Below, piece after piece: positions 1-8,203 of a stretch of DNA of 37,129 bases. The first letter of the stretch is position 1. Every line of letters starts with the position of its first letter. The stretch lies in assembly GCA_022599915.1 (NCBI GenBank), contig JAHZLH010000003.1, forward strand, positions 1-37,129, written 5' to 3'. Both the position numbers and the translations under genes were made by a program. This DNA is from Actinomycetes bacterium (GTDB lineage Bacteria; Actinomycetota; Actinomycetes; S36-B12; GCA-2699445). The notes beneath the pieces are model-generated. The model worked only from the letters and a program-made list of their open reading frames with translations. It had not been told where the DNA came from and did no database searches.

Positions 1-105
1 CCACCGCGAAGAAGTCCACCGCGAAGAAGTCCACCGCGAAGAAGTCCACCGCGAAGAAGTCCACCGCGAAGAAGTCCACCGCGAAGAAGTCCACCGCGAA
101 GAAGT
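1..105 (+). repeat. 15-bp tandem repeat, seven perfect copies
   Basis: The unit CCACCGCGAAGAAGT is repeated seven times without a mismatch, and the array runs off the left edge, so the true copy number is unknown. Each unit adds five residues (TAKKS) to the upstream protein. Identity at third codon positions points to recent expansion by slippage or unequal recombination. Confidence 0.95.
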
Positions 106-107
106 GA
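1..107 (+). CDS. C-terminal lysine-rich tail of a truncated protein, (TAKKS)n
   Basis: The window opens inside a gene read in frame 3, which repeats Thr-Ala-Lys-Lys-Ser and ends at TGA 105-107. Only the tail is present, so the body of the protein is unknown. Lys/Ala-rich tails of this kind occur on actinobacterial nucleic-acid-binding proteins such as HU-like or histone H1-like proteins, where they contact DNA or RNA non-specifically. That assignment is only an analogy. The stop overlaps the ATG of the next gene (TGATG), which suggests translational coupling and places this gene at the head of the tlyA operon. Confidence 0.6.
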   Translation, partial: TAKKSTAKKSTAKKSTAKKSTAKKSTAKKSTAKK

Positions 108-502
108 TGATGAGCGACAGCGAACCGGTCGAAGAGCAAGGTAGCCACGCTGACTTGGCTGCGATGGCGGATGAAACCGCGGATCTGGTCGATGATGCGC
201 AGGTGATGGCAGTACTACCCGATGAGGCGGGTGCCGCTGGCTTAGTGGGTATGGCAGCCAGCGATGTCACCGGGATGGTTGCCGGTCTGCAATCGGAGTT
301 TGCTGGAGCGGCCAAGACCGGCAAACCTGCCATCGACGCAGCACTAGAACGGTTAGGCGATCTAGATCCCACAGACTTGGCTGCCTCGGCTGATGTGCTG
401 CAAGACGTACTAAAGCGCTTGGAGTCCGCGCTCAGTTCAGCTGATGAAGCCGATTTCGCCGACGATGCGGATACTGCCGACAGCGCTGACGATGACAGCT
501 GA
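107..502 (+). CDS. small acidic helical protein upstream of tlyA
   Basis: A 131-residue Asp/Glu/Ala-rich protein with no signal peptide or membrane segment. A GTG at 104 is also open, but ATG 107 overlaps the stop of the preceding gene and ATG 110 follows directly. The first ~70 residues are low complexity. A short helical segment around residues 77-110 (PAIDAALERLGDLD then VLKRLESAL) resembles the small proteins that often precede tlyA in actinobacteria (position of Rv1693). The last ~20 residues are an Asp/Ala tail. The stop lies 2 nt before the tlyA start, so the two are cotranscribed. The function is unknown; a TlyA partner role would be speculation. Confidence 0.7.
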   Translation: MMSDSEPVEEQGSHADLAAMADETADLVDDAQVMAVLPDEAGAAGLVGMAASDVTGMVAGLQSEFAGAAKTGKPAIDAALERLGDLDPTDLAASADVLQDVLKRLESALSSADEADFADDADTADSADDDS

Positions 503-504
503 CC

Positions 505-1317
505 ATGGCCGGCACCAGACGGCGGCTAGATAGGGAACTCGTTCGTCGTGGCTTGGCCCAATCCGGCGAGGAGGCGAAGCGTTTCATTGCCGCAGGCAGA
601 GTAACCGTGGGTGGCATGGTGGCTGACAAGCCGGCTCGCATGGTGTTGGACAGCGACCCAGTTGTCGTGCGGGCACCGGCAGGTGAGGAGTACGCCTCTC
701 GTGGTGGCCACAAGTTGGCCGGAGCGCTGCGAGACTTCAGCAGCAGGGGACTAGCCCCAGTCACTGGCCGCAGTTGTTTGGATGCCGGAGCATCCACGGG
801 TGGCTTCACCGATGTGTTGTTGCGAGCGGGTGCTAAACAAGTCATCGCGGTCGATGTCGGATACGGCCAACTGGTCTGGCGATTGCAGTCAGATGAGCGC
901 GTAGTCGTGATGGACCGCACCAACGTGCGCCATCTGCAGCCAGGGGACATCCCAGCGGTCCCATCGCTAGTTGTAGCTGACCTCTCGTTTATCTCGCTGG
1001 CACTGGTGCTGCCAGCACTGACCGCAGTTGTCGCTGCCGATGGCGATCTCGTGGTCATGGTCAAACCGCAGTTCGAGGTCGGTCGGGAGGGAATCGGCAA
1101 AGGGGGAGTAGTCACCGATCCTGATCAGCGCGCTGCTGCTGTGTGGCGAATTAGCGAGGCGGCAGCGGAGTTGGGTTGGGGCGCACGAGCGATCGCTGCC
1201 AGCCAGCTGCCCGGTCCGGCGGGAAACCGCGAGTTCTTTCTCTGGCTACGGCGGGGTGACGCAGCGCTGGATCGTGACGAAGTCGCCACAATCTGCGACA
1301 AGGCTACGACTTTGTAA
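505..1317 (+). CDS. tlyA: TlyA family rRNA (cytidine-2'-O)-methyltransferase
   Basis: A 270-residue protein, the usual TlyA length. Residues 1-60 form an S4 RNA-binding domain. Residues 65-250 form a FtsJ/RrmJ-type Rossmann methyltransferase with the SAM loop LDAGASTGGFTD at 92-103. The catalytic K-D-K-E tetrad can be placed at K70 (RGGHK), D159 (VVADLSF), K187 (MVKPQFE) and E243 (NREFF). TlyA enzymes 2'-O-methylate cytidines in 16S and 23S rRNA at the subunit interface, and in mycobacteria this modification is needed for capreomycin sensitivity. The gene follows the small acidic gene by 2 nt. In many actinobacteria nadK comes next, but here the liv transport genes intervene. Confidence 0.95.
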   Translation: MAGTRRRLDRELVRRGLAQSGEEAKRFIAAGRVTVGGMVADKPARMVLDSDPVVVRAPAGEEYASRGGHKLAGALRDFSSRGLAPVTGRSCLDAGASTGGFTDVLLRAGAKQVIAVDVGYGQLVWRLQSDERVVVMDRTNVRHLQPGDIPAVPSLVVADLSFISLALVLPALTAVVAADGDLVVMVKPQFEVGREGIGKGGVVTDPDQRAAAVWRISEAAAELGWGARAIAASQLPGPAGNREFFLWLRRGDAALDRDEVATICDKATTL

Positions 1318-1415
1318 CGGTCCGTTAACCGTTTGGTCTAGGGGGTTGGACTTCTCTGCTTCTCGGATACGTTGGCAGCGCCGCGGAGAATCCGTGGGAG
1401 TCAGGAAGGGACACT

Positions 1416-2699
1416 ATGGCTCGCAAAAAGAAAACACTGCGGGTAGCAGTAGTCGCGGGAGCGTTTGCTCTTGCACTAGCTGGCTGCTCGAGCAGTGACA
1501 GTAGTGATGATGGGGCCGATTCGGGTGGTAACTCGTCGCCTAAGGATGGGGTGCTGAAGGTCGGTACGGTTCTGCCGCAGACCGGCTCGCTGGCATTCCT
1601 CGGCCCACCGGAGTTCGCTGGCGTCAATCTCGCTAAGAAGGAGATTAACGAGGCTGGCGGCGTGCTGGGCAAGCCGATTGAGGTGTTCGAGGGTGACTCG
1701 AGCGATACCTCCACCAACATCGCGTCAACCACCTCGGATCAGATGATCCAGCGTGGTGCTGACGTGATCGTGGGTGCTGCTTCCTCGTCGGTGTCGCTTT
1801 CGATCATCGACAAGATCACCAGCGCTGGTGTACTGCAGATTTCACCTGCAAACACCTCACCAGAGTTGAGCACTTACGACGACAACGGCCTGTACTGGCG
1901 TACAGCTCCGCCGGACACCTTCCAGGGCCAGGTCCTGGCTGAGGTTGTCACCGGAGCCAACGTCTCCAAGCCGGCCGTACTGGTACTGCAGGACTCCTAC
2001 GGCGAAGGCCTCGCGGGGAACTTCCAGTCCAACTTCGAAGAAGCTGGCGGAACTCTCGCCGGTGACCCGATCTTCTACGACCCGAAGGCCGCAACCTTCG
2101 ACGCAGAGGTCGGTCAGGCCAAGGCCTTGAACCCCGACGGCATCGTGCTGATCGGCTTCGAAGAGTCCAAGAAGATCATTCAGGAGCTGATCAAGCAGGG
2201 CATCGGTCCTGACAAGACGCAGCTGTTCCTGGTGGACGGTAACCTGTCGAACTCACTGGGCAAGGGTCTGCCAAACGGCATCCTGGCCGGTACGTTAGGC
2301 ACCCTGCCGGGCGCACAGGCCACTGGAGACTTCCAGGAGGCGCTGGTGTCTGTTGATCCCAAGTTGGAAGACTTCGCGTACGCACCGGAGTCCTACGACG
2401 CGGTTGTGACCACTGCGCTGGCTGCCATTGCGGCTGACAGCGACGCTGGTCCGGATATTGCCAGCAAGATGGTCGAGGTGACCTCTGGTGGCGAGCCGTG
2501 CCTAAGCTTCGCTGAGTGCGCCGGGTTCCTGGAAGAGGGCAAGGACATTGACTACAACGGTCAGTCCGGTCCGATTGACTTCCAGAGCAACGGCGACCCA
2601 GGCGCTGCTGTCATGGGTATCTATAAGTTCGGTGATAACAACCAGTACAAGTCGGATGACTTCATCGAGGGCACGGTGCCCCCGGTGCCGACTTCCTGA
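1416..2699 (+). CDS. branched-chain amino acid type ABC transporter substrate-binding lipoprotein (LivK-like)
   Basis: A 427-residue type I periplasmic-binding-fold protein. Basic residues (ARKKK), a hydrophobic helix and the lipobox LALAGC place the lipidated Cys at residue 24. A Ser/Asp/Gly-rich tether follows, and the mature domain begins near VLKVGTVLPQTGSLAFLG, typical of the LivK/Peripla_BP_6 family. An AGGAAGGG ribosome-binding site at 1403-1410 supports ATG 1416. The gene is monocistronic, on the strand opposite its likely partners livHMGF, and ends at a strong hairpin. The ligand may be branched-chain amino acids, amides or another small organic acid; sequence alone does not settle it. 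Codon use in the middle of the gene is strongly C-ending, consistent with high expression. Confidence 0.93.
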   Translation: MARKKKTLRVAVVAGAFALALAGCSSSDSSDDGADSGGNSSPKDGVLKVGTVLPQTGSLAFLGPPEFAGVNLAKKEINEAGGVLGKPIEVFEGDSSDTSTNIASTTSDQMIQRGADVIVGAASSSVSLSIIDKITSAGVLQISPANTSPELSTYDDNGLYWRTAPPDTFQGQVLAEVVTGANVSKPAVLVLQDSYGEGLAGNFQSNFEEAGGTLAGDPIFYDPKAATFDAEVGQAKALNPDGIVLIGFEESKKIIQELIKQGIGPDKTQLFLVDGNLSNSLGKGLPNGILAGTLGTLPGAQATGDFQEALVSVDPKLEDFAYAPESYDAVVTTALAAIAADSDAGPDIASKMVEVTSGGEPCLSFAECAGFLEEGKDIDYNGQSGPIDFQSNGDPGAAVMGIYKFGDNNQYKSDDFIEGTVPPVPTS

Positions 2700-2721
2700 T
2701 CAAGTACTAGTACTCACCTCA

Positions 2722-2755
2722 GTGAGGGGTCGGTCCGTATGGACCGGCCCCTCAC
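2722..2755. terminator. hairpin terminator between livK and the CaiB-type gene
   Basis: A 15-bp stem (one G-T pair) with a 4-nt loop: GTGAGGGGTCGGTCC, GTAT, then its complement. It starts 22 nt after the livK stop. No long T-run follows, which is common in actinobacterial terminators. The convergent gene ends at 2830, so the hairpin may serve both strands. Confidence 0.85.
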
Positions 2756-2829
2756 TCGTGTCTAGTGGTGTGGCCAGCCTTTCGCCACATCGTTTCGCCA
2801 GCTGGTCACGGTCCGGATCGCCAGGTCCG

Positions 2830-4038
2830 TCACTCGGTATCAATAACTCCGGCATCCCGTAACTCGGCGATCTGATCAGCGCTCAGATCGAGTAGTTCTG
2901 TCAGGATGCGGGTGGCTCCCGCAGCTTTGGCCGGTCCCAGCGAAGTGATTGCCCCAGGTGTTCGACTCAAGCTCGGCACTACACCGGGGACAACCACGTC
3001 ACCCGCCTCCGTGTCGTGTAGCTGCTGAAGATTTCCTCGTGCCGCGACCTGTGGGTCATCGAAGATGTCCGCGATTGTGTTGATGGGACCGCAGGGAACG
3101 TCACCGGCTTCGCAGATCCGCAGTAGTTCACCCCGCTGCCGGCTGCGAGTGAAGTCGGTGACCGCCTGTTCCACCTCGGCTCGGTGGGCAAGCCGATCGG
3201 GGGCGAATCGAAAGCGTTCGAGTAAGTCAGGGCGCTGCATCACCACAGTCAGGCGCTCAAACATCCGATCTGAGGTGCAGGCGATCGCGACCCAGCGATC
3301 ATCAGCGGTGGGGAAGTGACCGTGGGGACAGGCCAACGCTGTGCCCGTTCCTTCCCGGTCCCGAACGGTGCCAGTAGCTGCATAAGCAGGTGCGAGCTCA
3401 TCGAGCAGCCGAAAGATGCTTTCGTAGAGTGCGACATCGACCACTTGGCCTCGTCCAGATCGGTCACGCTCACGGAGTGCGAGCAGGACGCCGATGGCGC
3501 CGTATAGTCCGGAGGTGTAATCCGCCAGCGAGGTGGAACCGGGGGTGACTGGCGGACCGTCAGGCATTCCGGCCAAGTGAGTCAAACCACCGAAAGCCTG
3601 CGCGATCCGGGCGAACCCAGGCCGAGATCGATAGGGTCCAGTTTGGCCAAAGCCAGAAACCCGCAGCAGGATCAATCCGGGGTTGCGTGCGCTGAGTTCC
3701 TCCCAACCCAATCCCCATCGCTCCAGAGTCCCCGGTCGGAAGTTCTCGCACACGACGTCGCTGTGTTCCACGAGTGCCCGAAAGATTTCCGCTCCTTGCG
3801 GTTGGCGAAGATCCAGCGGAAGTGAGGAGCGATTACGGGCCTCCGATAGCCATGCCAGGGTGTCACCGTCTCGGTTGGTGGCGGTGCCGTAGTTGCGCCA
3901 CGGATCGCCGTTTTTGGGGTTCTCAATCTTGATGACCTCAGCCCCGAACTCGCTGAGCACAGTGGCGGCGAATGGAGCGGCGATGAAGGTGCCCGCGTCA
4001 AGAACCCTAATACCGGCCAATGGTGCGGAATCGGGCAT
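2830..4038 (-). CDS. CaiB/BaiF family (family III) CoA transferase
   Basis: This enzyme of about 402 residues moves CoA between acyl-CoA thioesters and free carboxylic acids. The N-terminus has the family pattern PLAGIRVLDAGTFIAAPF. The motif SLADYTSG carries the Asp expected to form the acyl-aspartyl intermediate (about residue 173 from this start). FRPGTLERWGLG and GRGQVVDVALYES are also typical. I prefer ATG 4038, because an upstream ATG at 4062 adds only eight atypical basic residues. The gene lies 63 nt downstream of livF on the same strand and probably ends the livHMGF operon. That suggests the imported compound is a carboxylate activated to a CoA ester, which is inference. The substrate is not readable from sequence. 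Confidence 0.88.
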   Translation of the reverse strand: MPDSAPLAGIRVLDAGTFIAAPFAATVLSEFGAEVIKIENPKNGDPWRNYGTATNRDGDTLAWLSEARNRSSLPLDLRQPQGAEIFRALVEHSDVVCENFRPGTLERWGLGWEELSARNPGLILLRVSGFGQTGPYRSRPGFARIAQAFGGLTHLAGMPDGPPVTPGSTSLADYTSGLYGAIGVLLALRERDRSGRGQVVDVALYESIFRLLDELAPAYAATGTVRDREGTGTALACPHGHFPTADDRWVAIACTSDRMFERLTVVMQRPDLLERFRFAPDRLAHRAEVEQAVTDFTRSRQRGELLRICEAGDVPCGPINTIADIFDDPQVAARGNLQQLHDTEAGDVVVPGVVPSLSRTPGAITSLGPAKAAGATRILTELLDLSADQIAELRDAGVIDTE

Positions 4039-4101
4039 CACGCCAGCGTAGCGGGACCGCATCCGAGAGAAAGCGGCGACTGCGGCCGATGGGGTTGGCA
4101 G

Positions 4102-4947
4102 CTACTTCTGGTCGCGCTCTGCGCCTAAGGTGCCCAAATACAGGTCAACGACTTTGGGATCATGAATCAGGTCTTTTCCGCTGCCGGTATAGGCATTGCG
4201 GCCTTGATCCAGTACGTAGCCACGATGGACGATCTGCAGGCAACGACGAGCATTCTGCTCCACCATGATGATGGTGACGCCAGTGGCATTGATGTCGCGA
4301 ACCCGAACGAATACTTCATCCTGCAGTGCGGGGGACAGGCCAGCGCTGGGCTCGTCCAGCAGCAGCACGGAGGGTTCCATCATGAGTGCTCTACTCATGG
4401 CGAGCATCTGCCGTTCACCGCCAGAAAGGGCGGATGCCCGCTGTTTGCGCCGCTCGGCCAAACGCGGAAAGATTCCCGCTACGGTGTCAAAGCGCTCCGA
4501 GAACTTCTTGGGAGCGAGGTAAGCGCCCATCTGCAGGTTTTCTTCAACCGACAGCGAGGGGAAGACGTTGTTGGTCTGTGGAACGAAACCAACCCCCTGT
4601 TGTACTAACTTGTCTGCTCGCAGATTGGTGATGTCTTCGCCAGCGAGTTGCACGGTGCCAGAAGAGATTTTGACTAGCCCAAACATCGCCTTCAGAAGTG
4701 TGGACTTTCCGGCACCGTTGGGGCCGATGATGCCGACCAGTTCGCCTTTGTCTACGTAGAAGTCGCAGGAATTGAGAATGTTGACGCCTGGCAGGTAGCC
4801 GGCCATAACCTCATCAGCACGCAATAAAGCGTTCTCCGCTCCAGCGAGATGATGCGTCCGATCGGTGAGCTCTCGTGAATGACCCCATTGCGCAGCGTCG
4901 ACGTTGAGCTCTTCCATGAACTCCCCGGAGCCGGGTTCGACCGTCAT
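4102..4947 (-). CDS. livF: branched-chain amino acid ABC transporter ATP-binding protein LivF
   Basis: A 281-residue cytoplasmic ATPase. It has Walker A GPNGAGKS near residues 75-82, the ABC signature LSGGERQ near 174-180 and Walker B VLLLDEP with the catalytic Glu near 199. The stretch FPSLSVEENLQMGAY is diagnostic of LivF rather than LivG. ATG 4947 lies 1 nt after the livG stop (TGACATG), so coupled translation is likely. An upstream in-frame ATG at 5007 would overlap livG by 59 nt and is less likely. About 40 residues precede the usual LivF start and have no recognisable function. It forms the ATPase pair with LivG beneath LivH/LivM. Confidence 0.93.
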   Translation of the reverse strand: MTVEPGSGEFMEELNVDAAQWGHSRELTDRTHHLAGAENALLRADEVMAGYLPGVNILNSCDFYVDKGELVGIIGPNGAGKSTLLKAMFGLVKISSGTVQLAGEDITNLRADKLVQQGVGFVPQTNNVFPSLSVEENLQMGAYLAPKKFSERFDTVAGIFPRLAERRKQRASALSGGERQMLAMSRALMMEPSVLLLDEPSAGLSPALQDEVFVRVRDINATGVTIIMVEQNARRCLQIVHRGYVLDQGRNAYTGSGKDLIHDPKVVDLYLGTLGAERDQK

Positions 4948-4948
4948 G

Positions 4949-5818
4949 TCACTGCCCTTCGCCGGTGTCGAGTGAGGTGTCATGGTGCTCGCCGAGGTAG
5001 GCGTCAATGACAGCCTGCGACATCATCACTTGCTCCGGTGGGCCTTCAGCGATGATACGACCCTGACCCATCACCACTACCCAGTCGGAAATGTCACGCA
5101 CCATATCCATGTCGTGCTCTACGAAAAGTACCGTGGTTCCGTCGTCTCGGAGTTCTCGAATGTGGTTGAGCAGCGACTGCTTCAGGGCTGGGTTCACGCC
5201 CGCCATCGGCTCATCCAGCATCACCAAGTCGGGATCCACCATCAGAGCTCGGGCCATCTCCAGCAGCTTGCGTTGCCCACCAGAAAGGCTGCCAGCGAAA
5301 TCGTCTTCTTTGTCCGCCAGCTTGAAGTGGCGCAGTAGATCACGCGCTTTGGCTGTGATTTCCTTCTCTTGGCTTGCCCAAGTGAAGGGCAACAAACTTG
5401 TCCAGAAACTTTCGCCTCGTTGCTGCGGTGCTCCTAACCGCATGTTGTCCAACACTGACATCTTGGATAGCGCCTTGGTGAGTTGGAAAGTGCGTACCAT
5501 TCCGATGCGGGCCACTTTGTAGGCCGACGTACCCGCTAGGTTTCGGCCTTCAAATGTCCATTCACCGGTATCGGGTTTGTCGAATCCGGTGAGCAGGTTA
5601 AACAACGTAGTTTTGCCCGCGCCATTGGGCCCAATCAGGGCTGTGATCGCACCCCGCTGTACCTCGAAATGAGCAACATCGACGGCGGTGAGACCGCCGA
5701 AGGTGCGGGTAACGGAATCTGCGACCAAGATCGGATCCGGTTTTGCTGCACCCGGCTCTTGCGGAACTGATTGCAGGGCTGCCCGAGCTGAGCTCGCAGT
5801 GGTTGCACTACTTGACAT
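4949..5818 (-). CDS. livG: branched-chain amino acid ABC transporter ATP-binding protein LivG
   Basis: A 289-residue ABC ATPase. It has Walker A GPNGAGKT at 63-70, signature LSGGQRK at 178-184, Walker B VMLDEP at 199-204 and an H-loop in VLFVEHDMDMV. The LivG mark is the segment MVRTFQLTKALSKMSVLDNM after Walker A. The first ~28 residues are a Ser/Ala-rich extension. The start overlaps the livM end by 11 nt and the stop abuts livF, so HMGF is a tight operon. The last residues (about 275-289) are polar and beyond the usual LivG end. Confidence 0.94.
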   Translation of the reverse strand: MSSSATTASSARAALQSVPQEPGAAKPDPILVADSVTRTFGGLTAVDVAHFEVQRGAITALIGPNGAGKTTLFNLLTGFDKPDTGEWTFEGRNLAGTSAYKVARIGMVRTFQLTKALSKMSVLDNMRLGAPQQRGESFWTSLLPFTWASQEKEITAKARDLLRHFKLADKEDDFAGSLSGGQRKLLEMARALMVDPDLVMLDEPMAGVNPALKQSLLNHIRELRDDGTTVLFVEHDMDMVRDISDWVVVMGQGRIIAEGPPEQVMMSQAVIDAYLGEHHDTSLDTGEGQ

Positions 5819-6791
5819 CGAAGGCCAACTCTCGTTTGTCTCCCAGGATCCCCTGTGGCCGGAAGATCATCAATAGCATCAAGGACAGACCCAAGATCCA
5901 GAAGCGAATCTGTCCAACCTGGGTACCGTCGATGAAAGTGATTAGCCCGCTGCGCACTGCCTCGGACAGGGCCACATCGAACAGCACCAGCAGGAACCAG
6001 AAGATGATCGACCCTAGTACCGGGCCGAAGACCCGGGCTGCTCCGCCGAGGATCAGGGCGGCCCAGGCAAAGAAGGTGAGGTCGGTGCCGTAGTTATCCG
6101 GCTGCACCGACTGCGACGATACTGCGAAAACGAATCCGCCCAGGCAGCCGAGCACGCCACCGAGTACCAGGGCCTGCAACTTGTAGGAGTAGACGTTCTT
6201 GCCAAGACTACGAACGGCATCCTCATCTTCACGAATGCCCTTGAGTACTCGTCCCCAGGGTGCTCGCATTGAGAGGAACACGATTAGGCAGGCCACCGCG
6301 ACCAGAATCCATCCCACCACGACGACGAATAGATCGTTGCGGCTGAAGTTGATGGGGCCGAGGGCGAGCCCAGAATCGAATGGGTTGAGTGCATAGAATT
6401 CATTCGCGAACCGATTAATTCCATCAGAACCACCGAAGACGTCGCGAAGGGTGACTGATCGGGCGGTGAGCCGGATGATTTCCGCTGCGGCGATGGTCAC
6501 GATAGCCAGATAGTCGGCCCGGAGGCGCAGCGTAGGAATACCTAGCAGTAGCGCGAACACTACTGCCGCACCAAGGCCCACGACCAGACCTAGCCAGAAG
6601 GAGAGCCCTAGGGTGGTGACGGTGACGCCTAGGCCGTAGGCCCCGACTGCCAAGAATCCCGCCTGACCGAAGTTCAGCAGCCCGGTGTAGCCGAAGTGCA
6701 CGTTCAGGCCGATAGCAGCCAGCGCGAAAATGACTGCTTGGACACCAATGCCCTGAGTGATGGCTTGGCTGATAATGAGGTTGAAGTCCAT
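5808..6791 (-). CDS. livM: branched-chain amino acid ABC transporter permease LivM
   Basis: A 327-residue polytopic inner-membrane permease. The family landmarks are GLNVHFGYTGLLNFGQAGF near the N-terminus, IPTLRLRADYLAIVTIAAAEIIR in the middle, the cytoplasmic EAA-like loop GRVLKGIREDEDAVRSLGKN that contacts the ATPases, and the terminal IFRPQGILG. About eight to ten membrane segments are visible. It lies 3 nt after livH and overlaps livG by 11 nt. With LivH it forms the transmembrane channel of the uptake system. Confidence 0.95.
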   Translation of the reverse strand: MDFNLIISQAITQGIGVQAVIFALAAIGLNVHFGYTGLLNFGQAGFLAVGAYGLGVTVTTLGLSFWLGLVVGLGAAVVFALLLGIPTLRLRADYLAIVTIAAAEIIRLTARSVTLRDVFGGSDGINRFANEFYALNPFDSGLALGPINFSRNDLFVVVVGWILVAVACLIVFLSMRAPWGRVLKGIREDEDAVRSLGKNVYSYKLQALVLGGVLGCLGGFVFAVSSQSVQPDNYGTDLTFFAWAALILGGAARVFGPVLGSIIFWFLLVLFDVALSEAVRSGLITFIDGTQVGQIRFWILGLSLMLLMIFRPQGILGDKRELAFDVK

Positions 6792-6794
6792 GGG

Positions 6795-8072
6795 TCAGCC
6801 CACCCGTTCCGATCGTCCGAGCAGTCCCTGCGGTCTGAAGAGCAGAATCACGATCATGATGAACAACGCGCCCACGTTCTTGAGTTCGGTGGGAATGATC
6901 AAAGTAGACACCTGAATCAAGACACCAACAATCAGCGCACCCACGAGCGCACCTGCAGCGGTACCCAGGCCGCCGAGGATCACGCTGGCGAACACCAGCA
7001 GCAGAATCTGGAAGCCCATCAGCCAGGTGACACCGATGTTCATCGCGTACAACACCCCGGACAGTCCGGCCATACCAGCGCCGACGGCCCAGACCACGTT
7101 GATGACTCGTTCAACGTTGATTCCGGAAGCGGACGCCAGCGCCGGATTGTCCGAGATCGCCCTACTGGCTTTGCCGATCCGGGAGTAACCCAACCACAAC
7201 AACACGGCGGTAATCGCCGCAATCGCGATCACCGTGGCAACAATGATCTTGGGCGTGATGTCCACTGGGCCAATCGCGATACCGGCTTGGCCGCTGTATT
7301 CCCGGAACTGCTGTGTGCTCCCGCCTAGGAAGAACAGATAGACGTAGCGCAGGAAGATACCGAGCCCGATCGAGACCACCAGCATAGCGATCAGGCTGAT
7401 GCCCTTCTTGCGCAGTGGCAGCCACAAGATTTTGTCTTGGAACGCCCCGAAGAGAGCGGAGAGCAACATGGCCGCAGCCGCTGCGAGGACAAAGGGCAGC
7501 TCGAAAAAGTTATTCATGATCAGCGTTGAAATGGCGCCGAAGGTGACCAACTCGCCGTGCGAGAAGTTTGTAAGGCCAGTCGTGCCGAAGATCATGGACA
7601 AGCCGATGCCAGCGAGCGCGATCACCAGACCGAACACGAGACCATCGACGGTCAACTGCAACAGGCGATCGACTGTGGATTCACCACCAGTGCTGCCTTC
7701 CCCGGTTGGGAAAACAACAGTCTTCTTACCTGACAGCAGGGTCACTGTGAGCGAAGTCTTCTCCGGATCAGTGAGCGTTACTCCCTCGGGAAGAGTTCCA
7801 GTGTCGATATCGATGGTGTAGGTGCCCCGCTCTGGGACTTCGACCACCCAAGCACCCTCGGCGTCGGATTCGGTAGTTTCGTTGAAGCCATCCGCATTCG
7901 ACACGGTGAAGACGACCCCAGCGATCGGAGCGTCCTCCGGATCGCTGATGGACCCCTTGATGATGGCACCATCTGCGTGGGCTGTCGGTGCCATCGCGAC
8001 CGCGAGAGCCGACAGCACACCCACCACGATGGCGAGCAAGGCGACCGATCGTCGCCTGCTTTGGGGAATCAC
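6795..8072 (-). CDS. livH: LivH-type ABC permease fused to an N-terminal secreted beta-sandwich domain
   Basis: The C-terminal ~290 residues (about 135-425) are a normal LivH permease: GLVIALAGIGLSMIFGTTGL, NFSHGELVTFGA, the coupling loop GKASRAISDNPALASASG and a final LLFRPQGLLGR. Ahead of it are about 130 extra residues. These comprise a signal-like segment (basic SRRR, hydrophobic helix, possible cut after AHA near residue 33) and a region from ~36 to ~120 resembling a CarboxypepD_reg/Ig-like fold (GSISDPEDAPIAGVVFTV, then EGAWVVEVPERGTYTIDI). A short Gly/Ser linker joins the two. I chose GTG 8072 because a strong AGGAGG site lies 4-9 nt upstream; ATG 8123 would add 17 unlikely residues. 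The outward domain might help dock the binding lipoprotein, but that is inference. Confidence 0.9.
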   Translation of the reverse strand: MIPQSRRRSVALLAIVVGVLSALAVAMAPTAHADGAIIKGSISDPEDAPIAGVVFTVSNADGFNETTESDAEGAWVVEVPERGTYTIDIDTGTLPEGVTLTDPEKTSLTVTLLSGKKTVVFPTGEGSTGGESTVDRLLQLTVDGLVFGLVIALAGIGLSMIFGTTGLTNFSHGELVTFGAISTLIMNNFFELPFVLAAAAAMLLSALFGAFQDKILWLPLRKKGISLIAMLVVSIGLGIFLRYVYLFFLGGSTQQFREYSGQAGIAIGPVDITPKIIVATVIAIAAITAVLLWLGYSRIGKASRAISDNPALASASGINVERVINVVWAVGAGMAGLSGVLYAMNIGVTWLMGFQILLLVFASVILGGLGTAAGALVGALIVGVLIQVSTLIIPTELKNVGALFIMIVILLFRPQGLLGRSERVG

Positions 8073-8203
8073 AGACTCCTCCTTTGGAACTGCAACCCGA
8101 TAAGCGGTTGTAGACCTTTGCACACTATCGTTGCAGGCCAGAGATTCACAGGAAGTTGAGTGGCGTGCCGCAACCTGACGGTCCCTCCGGTTAGCGTGGT
8201 CCA

